Shown piece by piece: positions 1-10,700 of a DNA stretch of 14,030 nucleotides. The first letter of the stretch is position 1. Each line of letters begins with the position of its first letter. The stretch comes from Vairimorpha apis BRL 01. Its lineage: Eukaryota; Microsporidia; Nosematidae. The stretch covers positions 1 through 14,030 of the forward strand of contig KE647140.1 in NCBI GenBank assembly GCA_000447185.1, written 5' to 3'. Made by a program: the position numbers and the translations under genes. The notes below the pieces were generated by a model, which made no database searches, had not been told where the DNA came from, and saw only the letters and a program-made list of their open reading frames with translations.

Positions 1-905
1 TATTAGTATTTAACGAAAAAAAATAATATTTTGTACTTTACAACCAGGACTATTTTGTATTTAAAATAATATTCAATTATATTATAACTAAATAATATAT
101 TATATTTTTTGTTTTGTATTTTTGTATCTTCACGCTTAAAAACAATATTATTTATGTTTGTTTTTATATTAATCATTTAATATTTACTAAAATATAAAAT
201 AAAAAATAATAAGCTATGATCTTTTATATTACAAATTAATGAAATTACTTTTTATTAATATATTTTAAACCTTTAATTTTAAAAAATTTTAATTTATAGT
301 TTAATCTATAAATATTCTTTAATAATTATTATTTAAAAATATTATAATTATTATATAAAAAATATCGTTATTCATTTTTAATTTACTTTAATAATTTTGT
401 TTTATTATATTTTACTAAATTAAAAAATAAGTACTTTTAATTCCAGTGAAAAAATATAACATATAATTTATTATATAAAAAATTCTATTGTTATTTAATT
501 TTTCTAAAACGGTATTATTTTACGAAAAATACTATATTTTAAAATAATTAAAAAAATTTTAAGTTTATTTTTTTATATTAAATTAAATAATTTTTTAATA
601 ATTATTTTATATAGAAATAAGCTAATTTTTATTAAAGTGTTTTTTTTAATATTATGACAAATTTAAAATTTTTATATTCTTTACCATTTTTATATTATAT
701 TAATCAAAGATTTTTTTATTGTTTTTTATGTTCTTTAATAAAAAAATAAATTTTGACAAAAAATTAATTAAAATTTTAAAAAAATTAAATATTATAAACT
801 TAATATTGTAAATATTTAATAATTAAATTAAAGATTACATTAAAACCAAAACTGTATAAAATAAAAAATTCTTTTTACAATTAATATACATAAAAATTGT
901 ATTTT
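1..905. other. AT-rich gene-free region downstream of TPI
   Basis: No credible gene, tRNA or rRNA is visible on either strand. The stretch is almost entirely A and T, with frequent stop codons in all frames and many A or T homopolymers. G and C occur mostly singly. It lies 3' of the TPI gene, which ends at its right border, so it may contain that gene's 3' untranslated region. No CCC-ATG start signal of the kind seen at other genes in this window was found here. Confidence 0.7.
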
Positions 906-1619
906 TTAATGTTTAAAATTCATTTCATCGTACTTTTTTACAAGATCAATGAAATCAGGAGTAAGAGAAGAACCACCTACTAAATATCCATTTAATCCTT
1001 TAATATCTTCAAATGTTTCAATATTATTAACGTCAATCGATCCACCATACAAAATACGTCCAGTAACATTAATATTACGTGACCATTTTCTTATTTGATC
1101 AATCACATCTTGTACATCATCTTTTTTTGGTAAAATTCCAGATCCAATTGAGTAAGCTGGTTCATAAGCAATATCAATTTGTATATTTTGACCAACAACC
1201 ATAAAAAATTGATCATATAATGATTTTATATGTATATCATTTTCTCTTTCATACGAATTTTCTCCAATACAATAAATTACTTTTAATCCAGCACCAAGCG
1301 CTCTATTTATTTTGCTTGTTAAAGTTTCAAAATTTTCTAAAGATTCTGCTCTTCTTTCTGAATGACCAATTAAAACGTATTTTACATCAAAATTTTTCAA
1401 AAACTCAGCTGGAATCTCTCCTGTGTGTGGTCCAATTCCAAATCTACTGCAATCTTGAGCAGCAATTGAAATATTTTTTTTTGATATTTCTCTAGCTTTC
1501 GGTATATAAATATATGGTATGGCCATACATACTTCTATATTTGTGGAATCACTTGGTAAATTTTCATACATATCGAAATTTACATTGGCCTTCCAATTTC
1601 CTACAATTATCGGTTTCAT
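906..1619 (-). CDS. TPI1: Triosephosphate isomerase
   Basis: Glycolytic enzyme interconverting dihydroxyacetone phosphate and glyceraldehyde 3-phosphate in the cytosol. The 237-residue product is slightly shorter than the usual 250 or so, typical of microsporidian copies. It opens with GNWKAN (residues 7-12), giving the substrate-binding Asn8 and Lys10. The catalytic histidine is His86 in IGHSERR, and the catalytic base is Glu153 in AYEPAYSIGSG, where the family usually has EPVWAIGTG; this flexible loop 6 is therefore somewhat divergent. Phosphate-binding glycines follow in YGGS (191-194) and GGSS (215-218). The frame is intact from ATG to TAA. It is divergent from XPO1, with 161 bp between the two start codons. 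Unlike most genes here it has no CCC just before its ATG. The family assignment is secure because all catalytic residues are present. Confidence 0.97.
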   Translation of the reverse strand: MKPIIVGNWKANVNFDMYENLPSDSTNIEVCMAIPYIYIPKAREISKKNISIAAQDCSRFGIGPHTGEIPAEFLKNFDVKYVLIGHSERRAESLENFETLTSKINRALGAGLKVIYCIGENSYERENDIHIKSLYDQFFMVVGQNIQIDIAYEPAYSIGSGILPKKDDVQDVIDQIRKWSRNINVTGRILYGGSIDVNNIETFEDIKGLNGYLVGGSSLTPDFIDLVKKYDEMNFKH

Positions 1620-1780
1620 ACAAAATTCAAAAATATTTTTTTATAAATAACGAAACATTTGATTGGTTAAATATTGGCCATTAAACATTTGAAATATTCT
1701 ATTACATTTTAAATTTAAAAAATATGACAATTGGTTATTAAAAAAATTTAACTTTTATAGAAATTTATTTGCACCCTTCT
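1620..1780. promoter_or_regulatory. Shared divergent promoter of TPI and XPO1
   Basis: This 161-bp gap separates two divergent start codons and so must hold both promoters. Three ATTGG pentamers (the reverse of CCAAT) occur at 1662, 1673 and 1730; two extend to ATTGGTTA. The decamer AAACATTTGA is present twice, at 1653 and 1683, exactly 30 bp apart and flanking the first two ATTGG copies. In DNA this poor in G, the clustering of GG is noticeable. Binding by a CCAAT factor is an inference only. Confidence 0.5.
1774..1776 (+). promoter_or_regulatory. CCC start signal of XPO1
   Basis: GCACCCTTCT lies directly before the ATG at 1781, with four bases between the CCC and the ATG. CCC-like motifs just upstream of start codons are a known microsporidian gene-start signal. 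It selects the ATG at 1781 over the in-frame TTG at 1769. Confidence 0.6.
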
Positions 1781-4700
1781 ATGGAAAGAATTTTACAAGA
1801 AAATGAAGAATTTGATATGAATTTATTTGATCAAATAGTTTTGAATGCTAATAATCCAATTTCAAATGATAAACAAAAATCTGAAGATATATTAATTAAA
1901 TTTAAAAATAAAAATAGTTCTTGGACAAAAGTTGATTATATATTAAAAAACAGTACAATCCAGCAGTCACATTACGTTGCATTACAAATACTTGAAGATA
2001 CAATAAAAACTAAGTGGTATATTTTAGACGAAAATATTAAGTCAGGCATTAGAGATTATGTATTTAAACTAGTTATTGAAAAAACAAATGTTGGATGTCA
2101 AAAATATGTAATTCAAGAACTAAATAGAATTATAGTAGAAATTGCTAAAAGGGATTGGCCAAAAAGATGGCCAAATTTTATTCCAGATTTAATAAATACA
2201 TCTACTTCTATTTCAATGGATGTTTGTAAAAATACATTGGAAATTTTAAAAAAATTAAATGAAGATGTTTTTTTGAGGAGTGATGGTGGTATTACAACGT
2301 TAAGAAAAAGAATTTTGACAAAACAAATGAAAATTGAATTTCCTACAATTTTTAATTTTTTAAAATGATATTAGAATATTCAAAAAATAATGATGTTGAT
2401 GAATTATTATTAGAAACTACACTTTATACTTTTGCAAGTTTTTGCAGTTCAATGCCTGTTGATTATATTTTTCTTACTGATATTATAGATTTGATCTGTG
2501 AACATATAAACTCAGCACATAGTGTTTCTTGTTTAATTTGTCTTATTGAAATTGTTGACTTAGGAAAAGACAAATCAAATTTTAATAGTTTAAATTTAGT
2601 TAAGGCAAATGAGGAAAAAATTTGGTTTATTTTTACTAAAGCATTTACTTTTTTAGAGATGTACATGAAAAAGTTTTCAAATGAAAAGATATTTGATGTT
2701 TATAAAAATATGGAATCTTCTGAAAAATCTTTTATTTTAAGAATTGCTCAATTGTTTTCTTCTTTGTTTGAGACATATGTTACATTTTTAGAAAATAAAA
2801 ATGTACAACAATCAAGGATAACTTTAGATTATTTAATTTTAATTTCAAAAATTAACGATTCAAAAATATTTTTAGTTATGTTTGAAATGTGGAGTAAACT
2901 TGTTTTTGATTTGTATGTTGAATTTCCTTTTATTAACAAAACACCAACACATAAATTAAGAAGACATGAATATAAAGGAGTTTTAGTTAAACTTCTTGAT
3001 TGTTTAGTTAATAAAATGCCTCGACCACAGGAAGTTTTTATTGTTATAAATGAATACGGCGAAGTAATAAAAAATAAACTTATTGAAACGGAACAAATTG
3101 AATTTTATAAAAAAATGAAATCTTGTTTTTATTATTTGGCATTTTTAATTGAAGATGACATGAAAAGGTATTTTTTGACAAAAACAGGAGATCAATTAGA
3201 TAAGATAGAATGGAGTTGGGAAAATGTTAATAAACTTTGTTGGTCAATCGGTTGCATTTCAGAAGTTTTTACAGAAGAATCAGAAAGAGATTTTTTTATT
3301 GCAATTTTAAAATATCTTCTTTTACTCTGTGAAATGAAACATTCTAAATCCGATAAAGCAGTTGTAGCTTCAAATATCATGTTTATCATTGGTCAATTCC
3401 ATAGATTTTTGCTACATAATAAGAGTTTTTTAAAAACAGTAGTAAAAAAGCTTTTTGAATTTATGGATGAGACACATGAAGGTATTAAAGACATGGCATG
3501 TGATAATTTTTATAAAATAGCCGAAAGATGTCCTAGAGAATTTTTAATACAACGAGAACAAGATAAAGTTTTTTTAGTATTTATTTTAGAAAATGTTAAA
3601 AATATTACAAAAACTTTGGAGTATTATCAGAAAAGGTTTGTTTATGAAGCATTACTTCTTATTATAAAAGAAATTCCTTATAATGAAACAAATCAACATA
3701 TTGTTTTAAATAATATAAATTTATTAATCAGTTCTATTTCTGATGTTAATATTTTTTCTAATGAATATGTTAATTTTTTATCTGTAGGAATCAAATCTGC
3801 AAATATATATAAATTAGTTTCACATGTAATTAAATCACATGCATTAGTTTTATAAATTTATTCCATATGCCTGTGAATCAAATTATACATCGCTTTTTCC
3901 TTTATATTTTAAATTTTATGAAATATGTAGTAGTTTTATGATTTCGTGTCCTGATCCAAATGGTGTTATAAATAGTAAAAATTTAAAAATTGATATAATT
4001 GATTTATTTAACGATATAATTGAATCAAAATTTTTAAAAAATGAATATATTACTAATTTGTGTGAGAAAATTATTATTGATTATAAAAATAGCTTAAAAT
4101 ATAGAATTCCTTCTATAATAAATCTCGCAACAAATATTGTAAAAAATATATCAGTTAAAAATAATATTCAATATGTACAAATGGAAAAGTTTTTTGTTTC
4201 TGCATTAATTGAACCATCAATTTCATTTGTTATGAAAGCAGATGAGAATCCTGAAATTTCTATAAATTATTTAAAATTGATCGAAACTTTTTTAAATGTT
4301 TCTTTTACAACATTCTTCTCAAATATATATATTGATTCTTCATTTAATTCTATTTACAATACACTTTTACATTCTATAATATGTATAAGGGAAATCTCTG
4401 ATTTAGGCCTAAATGTACTTACTATTCTTTTTACAAAATGTTACGAAACAAAACAATTTCAATTTTTTAAACAAAACTTTATCATAACGTTAGAAAATTT
4501 ACTAGGAATAATATTTGACAAAGATACAAAATACAGTTTTAATCTTCAATCTTCATTATTGGCTCTAATGATTAGTATTTCAAAAAATATACCCAATCTT
4601 GATGATACTACATCTAATCTCAATTTTTTATCGAATTATATGCTAAAAATTTTTAGTCAATGTTTTCCAAATATTACAAAAAAATCTTTAGAAATTTTTA

Positions 4701-4852
4701 TTTTAGGACTTTTTGATTTATGTAAAGACAAAGAAATTTTTAAGGATCATTTAAATGATTTTGGTGTAAAAATTTATGAATTTGGAAACGATGAAGATAT
4801 AGAAGAAGAAATTTTGTTAAAAGATGAAAGGGTTGCGAAATGTAACAAATAA
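1781..4852 (+). CDS. XPO1: Exportin-1 (CRM1), split by two frame changes
   Basis: Karyopherin that carries leucine-rich NES cargo out of the nucleus with RanGTP. Three open segments (1781-2368, 2356-3855, 3848-4852) together give about 1,020 residues, close to yeast Crm1. The first holds the N-terminal importin-beta and Ran-binding region and the family signature DWPKRWPNFIPDLI. The second holds the highly conserved core, with KAVVASNIMFIIGQ and FLKTVVKKLFEFMDETHEG. The third is the CRM1 C-terminal domain, with ILGLFDLCKDKEIFKDHL. The segments continue each other with no loss when compared with known CRM1: a base is missing near 2356-2365 and an extra one is present near 3847-3856. The start at ATG 1781 is supported by the upstream CCC. 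CRM1 is essential, so decay is unlikely unless another copy exists; sequencing error or slippage is more plausible. An AATAAA overlaps the stop codon. Confidence 0.95.
2359..2365 (+). other. Slippery heptamer T TTA AAA at XPO1 frame junction
   Basis: In the upstream XPO1 frame the codons read TTA AAA TGA, preceded by T. This is the X XXY YYZ form of a -1 ribosomal slippery site, placed right before a stop. Slipping back one base leads into the downstream frame, which is open from 2356. It could equally be a T6 or A4 run lacking one base. No stable downstream RNA stem is evident in this AT-rich sequence. Confidence 0.4.
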
Positions 4853-5349
4853 ACTAGTTTTAAATTACATTTTATTGTTTTAAAATTAACATTATAAATT
4901 TGTATTTAAAAGTAGTAAATAAACTATCTTTTATATACTTTTGATAAAGAATAGTAAATATATGATTAATTATAAATTTTTAAAATATAAAATTATATTT
5001 ATTATATTTGTATTTTAAAATAAAAAAAACCGTTTTACAATGTCAAAATTAATTAAATATTTTATTCGTTTATATAATTTTTAAAAAAATATTTTCATTG
5101 TGTTTAATTTTAGTAAAAAAATATATTTTCATATTCATTATCAAAAATATCATTTTTTTACAGTTTTTCAAAATTATGTTTTTTTTTCTATATAAAAATT
5201 TCAAAAAACACAAAAAAATCATTAAAAATATAAAAAAAATGAATCTTTAATAAAATACTAAAATATTTAAAAAATATTGCAAGAATTCATATATTTGAAA
5301 ACATAATGTTTTATATAATTCGAAATTAAAATACATGTTCTTATCAGAT
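4853..5349. other. AT-rich gap between convergent XPO1 and TAF13
   Basis: The two neighbouring genes face each other, so this 497-bp stretch should contain two 3' ends and no promoter. It is rich in A and T runs. An additional AATAAA occurs near 4918, just downstream of XPO1, but this hexamer is expected by chance at this composition. No open frame, tRNA or repeat stands out. Confidence 0.6.
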
Positions 5350-5661
5350 TCATTCTTTTTCAAATTCTTTCATTTCAAAAGCTTTTCTAGCTAATTTTAA
5401 TTCTTCATTGGTCATTAATAATTGTTTAACTCTCATATATTTTTTTCTATCTCTTCTTATACAGTACAATAAATCTTCAGTTTTAGTCTTTCCTTTTAAT
5501 TTTGCCATATTGTGTGTATCTATCAATAAAATTGTAAGATATTCTAATACATAATTATGTAATACTTCAGCAGTGTCATTTCTAGGGCATGATACATCCC
5601 CATATCCGTATAACATCATTCTTACCTCTTTAAAAAAAGATACTTTTTTTCCTTCTCTCAT
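5350..5661 (-). CDS. TAF13: TFIID subunit TAF13, histone-fold protein
   Basis: Subunit of the RNA polymerase II initiation factor TFIID; in other eukaryotes it forms a histone-fold pair with TAF11 near TBP. The 103-residue product is nearly all histone fold and matches the family along its length: FFKEVRMMLYGYGD (9-22) corresponds to the usual FSKELRxMMYGFGD. The long central helix is at about 29-52, TEDLLYCIRRDRKKYMRVKQ (61-80) corresponds to VEDIVFLIRKDPRKFxRVKD, and NEELKLARKAF (85-95) to the invariant NEELKRARKAF. The frame is intact and ends in TGA, showing that TGA is a stop here. The start is fixed by a CCC five bases upstream. It is divergent from the gene at 5974. The assignment is confident; the TAF13-like histone fold of SPT3 is much longer and fits less well. 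Confidence 0.93.
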   Translation of the reverse strand: MREGKKVSFFKEVRMMLYGYGDVSCPRNDTAEVLHNYVLEYLTILLIDTHNMAKLKGKTKTEDLLYCIRRDRKKYMRVKQLLMTNEELKLARKAFEMKEFEKE

Positions 5662-5973
5662 TTTTTGGGTAAAATATTAAAATTTTAGAAAAAAATACAT
5701 ATGAAAATTTAACTAATAGTTTTTTTCATTATAACAATATAATTTATAAAACAATTAAAATTGTTTGAAGTAAATAACGATAATAACATATATTTTTATG
5801 TTAAAATAATCGTTCGTCAATGAATTTGTTTAAAATTTAAAACTTTAATTTTAAAACTAAATAATTATTAGTTAATTTCAATGTTTTTTTAACAATTATG
5901 AATGTTTTTCTTAAATAAAATCATAAAAATATTTTTATTTGTAATGCTTATAATACTTGTTTAAAAATATTCA
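5662..5973. promoter_or_regulatory. Divergent promoter region between TAF13 and the 5974 gene
   Basis: The 312 bp between two divergent start codons carry no gene. Apart from the CCC belonging to TAF13 at the left edge, no distinct motif or repeat is recognisable; the sequence is simple A/T runs with isolated G and C. Confidence 0.4.
5667..5669 (-). promoter_or_regulatory. CCC start signal of TAF13
   Basis: Read on the minus strand, ACCC followed by five A precedes the TAF13 ATG. GGG at this place on the plus strand stands out in a region with almost no G. It matches the position of the CCC before XPO1, eS21 and MAT1. Confidence 0.55.
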
Positions 5974-7758
5974 ATGCCCTGTTTATATGAACAAAAAAAA
6001 GCAATTCAAAATATGTCAAGCGTCAACAAACTAATAAAAAACAGTTTTAATTATACAATTAAAGAAGAATGTATAAATCAACCATTATTAAATTACGATA
6101 CTAGTTATTCGAATATTTTATACCATGAAGATCAAATATTATTTACTTTTGATGGACGCATTTTTTATTTTGATAAAAATTTTGAAAAATCATATATATT
6201 TTTACCTTTTCCATTAAAGGATGGTTGTTTTATATCTTTAAATATGCTTAATTCTAAAAATATTATAACATATAATGAAAAATTCTCGAAAACAACTACT
6301 TACTTTATTTTATTAGATAACCAAAATAAATTACAATATACTATTTATGATCATAAAACGTTTATGGATTTTAGAATTACTATTTCAAGAAATGTAATTC
6401 AATTAGTAAAATATAAAAACAAAGTTTATTTTTTATCTTGCAAAAATAATATGTATTATATAAATTTAATTATCGAAGATGGTGGAATTTTGAAACCACA
6501 ACTCTTAATTTCTAACATAACTTCTAATTTTGGAATAAAATTTTATATGGCTAATAAAAAGATATTTATTTATCGAGAAAATGAATTAGTTACGAGTTCA
6601 GGTGAAAAATTATGTTTTATTGGCGAAGCTATATATGAATTAAATGATTGTTTTGTTATATATAATAGATTTTCTCATGGATTGCAATTTATACTTTGTA
6701 ATATTGATTTTGATAAATTAAATGAAATTATTATTCCAAGTGCTAATCAAAATATTACAATTGAAACAAGCTCTAAATTTTTAATGGTACGTACTGGTAC
6801 TTTAATTTATGTCATAGGCATGTATAAAAAAACTTAAAAGTATTTAAAACTCTAAAAACTTCAAAAAATATTTTAAAATTTTTAACAATTATAAAGAATA
6901 AAGAATTGAAAATTATTAAATTGTATAAGAAAAAACAAAATGAAATTTTAGATGTTACAAGAAAATTTGATTGTATATCAGATTCTGAAGATTTTAAATT
7001 ACCTGTTCCAGAATTAAATTCTGTTATTTATAATCCAATTAAAGTTGGATTATTAAATAATTTACATCATATTAATATTACCCAAAATTTAAATTCTCAA
7101 TTTAAAACTTTGAATTTAAAAAATGAAAATAATTTACAAGATAAAATATTCAATTTAAACAATAAATCAAGTGAATTAAATATTGTATTTAATTTTAAAA
7201 TTTTAGAAAAAGGTATTAAAGATTTTTTTTCTACGATTGAGCAAGATTTATCATCTTTTTTTGAACATGATAATATAAAAAAAATTCAAATGAAAAATTC
7301 ATGAATTTATCAAAATTTATAATTTGCGACAATTTATTGTTACCTATTCAAATTTTTTTTAATGAACTTTGTTTATATTTGAAAACAAATTCATTTTTAT
7401 TGGTAACTTCTTTAAATTGTAAATATTTTAAAGATAAAAAAATATTAATTAATGAGAAACAAGAAAAAAAATTTTTTTATCTAATCAATTTAATAATCTA
7501 ACTTTGTTAAAAAAAATGTCTTCAATCGAATTATTGAAATTGTTAGAAAGTTTTATTGATAATATTAGAGATATAAATATTATAATAGATATTTTGCATC
7601 ATATTAATTTCGATTCTTTAGAAAAAAATTATTTAATTAAATTTAAAATTTTGCTTGAAAAATTATGCAAAATTAAATCTAATAAAAATGACGATATTTA
7701 TCAACTAAAATTTTTAGCATCATTTATAATATATAAAATTTCAAAAAAAATAACATAA
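5974..7758 (+). CDS. Unrecognised ~595-residue protein in four frame segments
   Basis: Four open segments follow each other without gaps: 5974-6837, 6828-7304, 7274-7501 and 7456-7758. Each join needs one missing base in a homopolymer (A7 at 6826-6832, A8 at 7277-7284, A8/T7 at 7464-7478). Adding three bases gives exactly 596 codons. The first 285 residues alternate short hydrophobic strands and polar turns (for example QILFTFDGRIFYFDKNF), suggestive of a beta-propeller, though no WD signature is seen. The last 90 residues are leucine-rich helix (SSIELLKLLESFIDNIRDIN). Propeller-plus-helix proteins include coat, nucleoporin and small-subunit processome (UTP) subunits, but I cannot assign one. 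The ATG at 5974 is in frame. A CCC at 5977 would instead suit an ATG at 5987, needing a further missing A in the following A8; ATG 6013 is a third option. Confidence 0.6.
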
Positions 7759-10700
7759 TTAAATTGTTCAAAATTAATTAAAAAGAAGTTTTTATTATTT
7801 CATCTTTATTTTTTTGTAATTTAATAAATTTATAGAAAATGTCTGAGTTTTTTAAATTAACAATAATTAATAAATATAAAAATGTATGTTTTTTTAGTTT
7901 ATTAGAAATTGCATTATAATGTAAAATTTGTTATATTTGTTTTAAAATTTAAAAACTTTTTTTTAAAAATTAATGTTCTCACTCGTTTTTATTATTACCA
8001 ATTTTTTTACAACATAATTTGAACTTAAACAAATAATTTTATAAGTTTAAGATTTTAATTAATAATAATCGTAGATTATTATATTGGATTTTATAATAAA
8101 AAAATTATTTAATATATATTACATCTTTTAAAAAAGCAAAAAATATACAATTAATTAATATTTTCAATATATTAGAATATATTTTACATGAAGAAGTTTT
8201 TACTTACATATAAATCGCATATTTTTATTTTTTCAAATTTAGTATTATATTAAATCTGTGTGAATAAATTATAAAAATACAAGAATGTAATGTTATTTCT
8301 CTATTTTTAATATTTTTTTTATTAATTTAAAATATTTATGATTCAATTATATTCAAATATATATACACTTAGTTATATATATATATTATGAAATTTTTAA
8401 TATAACAAACAAATACTTGATTAAATTTTTTTAAAATTAAATACAAATAAAACAAATTTTACATTATATTTACTTTGATAATTAATTTATAAGTTTTTCA
8501 AATAAGTTTGTAACTAGAAGTTTAATTGTTTAGTTTTAATAAAAAATAATTTTTTCTACATAAAAATATTCGTATTTAATGTCTCATATTTATAATAAAT
8601 TTACTTTAAATTTTAACCAGTATATAAAATAAAGTCACTTCACATTATAAAAAGTATTATAGAAAAATTAAATTTCATACGAAAATTAAAAGTGTAAAAG
8701 GACATTTTTTATTATTTGAAGATATTAATATAAAAAATTTGCAAATATTTTTATTCATAACAGTGTTTATTCATTAACAAGGAATTATGGATAAGTATTA
8801 TAGAATCAAACAAAAAATATCTTTAGATAAAAATATATGACGCTGTTTGGTAAAAATATATTTTTGAATGTTAATAAATTATATATTATTGAATATCATA
8901 AATTCAATTTAAATATGATATTTTTTTTCTCATGTGAGTATGGTAAAAACAATTAAATACTATCTTTTTTAAAATATTAAATATTAAAAATATAAAAATA
9001 ACTTTTATTTATATGTAAAAAAAACCATTCCTACAAATGTTGCTTTTTATTAATTTATTAATATTAACAATATTTAAAAAAAATAACAAATACTATTAAT
9101 GTTAAATTATAATAAGTTTAAAAACATGATAAATAGAAGTTTTATTTATGTTTATTTAATAATAAAATGTAAATATGTTAATATTAAATTAACATAATGG
9201 CCTATAGTTGATGTAGTTAAACTAAAAAAAGAATGTTTTTAATAGTTAAAAAATTATAACTCTTTAAATAATGTAAATTATTGATGTTTTTTATAATAAT
9301 AAATAAAATTTCAAAAAAAATAAGAAAAATTGTTAATTTGAGGTAAATTTTACAATTTCATTATATATGATATTTTTAACTTTGTTTAAACATTAGTTTG
9401 TCGATATAGAAATTAAAATAAATTTTTTTAGGAATTATATGCAAAATAAAATTAATTAATTTGATAAAAATTATAATTATAAAATTCATTTTACAATTAA
9501 AATTTAGATATTTACTTTATTAAAAAAAATTAGTACGAAATTCTTAACTCATAAATACAACTAAATATTAAAATGTATATATAATTAATAAAAATATTTT
9601 TATTTATTTTACACTTTAGATGTTAAAAAAATATATCCTTGATATAATTTTATTTCAAAAAATATTTTAATTATTAAAAAAATATCATTTATCAAAATTT
9701 AGATAAATAAATAAAAACAATTAGTTTATTTTAAATAAATAATTTACATATGTAATTATAAAATTATGTTAATATAAATATAAATTATAAAATTTTTTTT
9801 AAATGATATTCATAAAAATTTAAAAACTCATTTATATTTACATATTTGACATTGAATTAAGGTTTACACATTTATAAATTATACTATATAATTTATTAAA
9901 TAATAATAGTTAATAAAAATTGTGCCATCATAATATTTTTTAAATTAGAATAAAAAAATAAAGTTTACAAATTATAAATATAATGTTAAAAATGCACGTA
10001 ATATTTTTAAAAATTGAAATTAGAACATAAATATATACAAAATTAATTTTTAATATAATGTAAAAATTAAAAAAATTTTGAAAATATGTTACTACTTATA
10101 ATATACTTAACTTTGATAATACATATGGTTTTTTTGTAAATTCATATTATAATTTAGATTACTTTTAAATTTATATATTATTATTTAACTTTTAAAATAA
10201 TTATCAAAAATTAATAATTAAAATTAAATAATAACTATAAATATAAAATAATTTTTTAATAATAACAATATTCGTTTTATTTTATTAAATTTAAACAAAT
10301 TATAATATACAAAAATTTGATAACAAATTTTCAAATAACATAAATTTTATTTCTTACAAAATTTTAAATTTTAATTATTTTAAAACAGTTTTTAACTTAT
10401 GTTTTATATAAATTTTTTTTATTTAATAAATTAATGTATTATTTTTATTCAAAAATGAAATTTAAAGATATAATATTATATACAAAGCTCCATTTAAACT
10501 ACATCAAACGTCTTTTTTAATAAATTATATGTAAATATATATTCGTTATTTTCATATAAAATTTAAGATTTAAACAAATTATTTATTTTTAAGAGTGTGT
10601 GAATATAAAAAAGATTCCTATTTATTTATGAAAAAGAAAAAGATTTGAATATTTAAGGAAAATTATTTATAATAATGCTCATAAATTTCAATATTAAACT

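Noticed and set aside
1220..1495. Plus-strand open frame of 91 codons
   Set aside because: It lies wholly inside TPI on the opposite strand; TPI has all catalytic residues, so this is a shadow.
2463..2666. Minus-strand open frame of 67 codons
   Set aside because: It overlaps the conserved middle segment of XPO1 and has no recognisable content.
3192..3389. Minus-strand open frame of 65 codons
   Set aside because: It is antisense to the most conserved part of XPO1.
7839..7919. 26-codon ATG frame downstream of the 595-residue gene
   Set aside because: The length is within chance, there is no CCC before the ATG and no recognisable sequence.
7733..9323. Identical 21-base string at the end of the 595-residue gene (7733) and at 9303
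   Set aside because: It is mostly A runs. At this base composition one such match in 14 kb is expected by chance, and flanks do not extend it.
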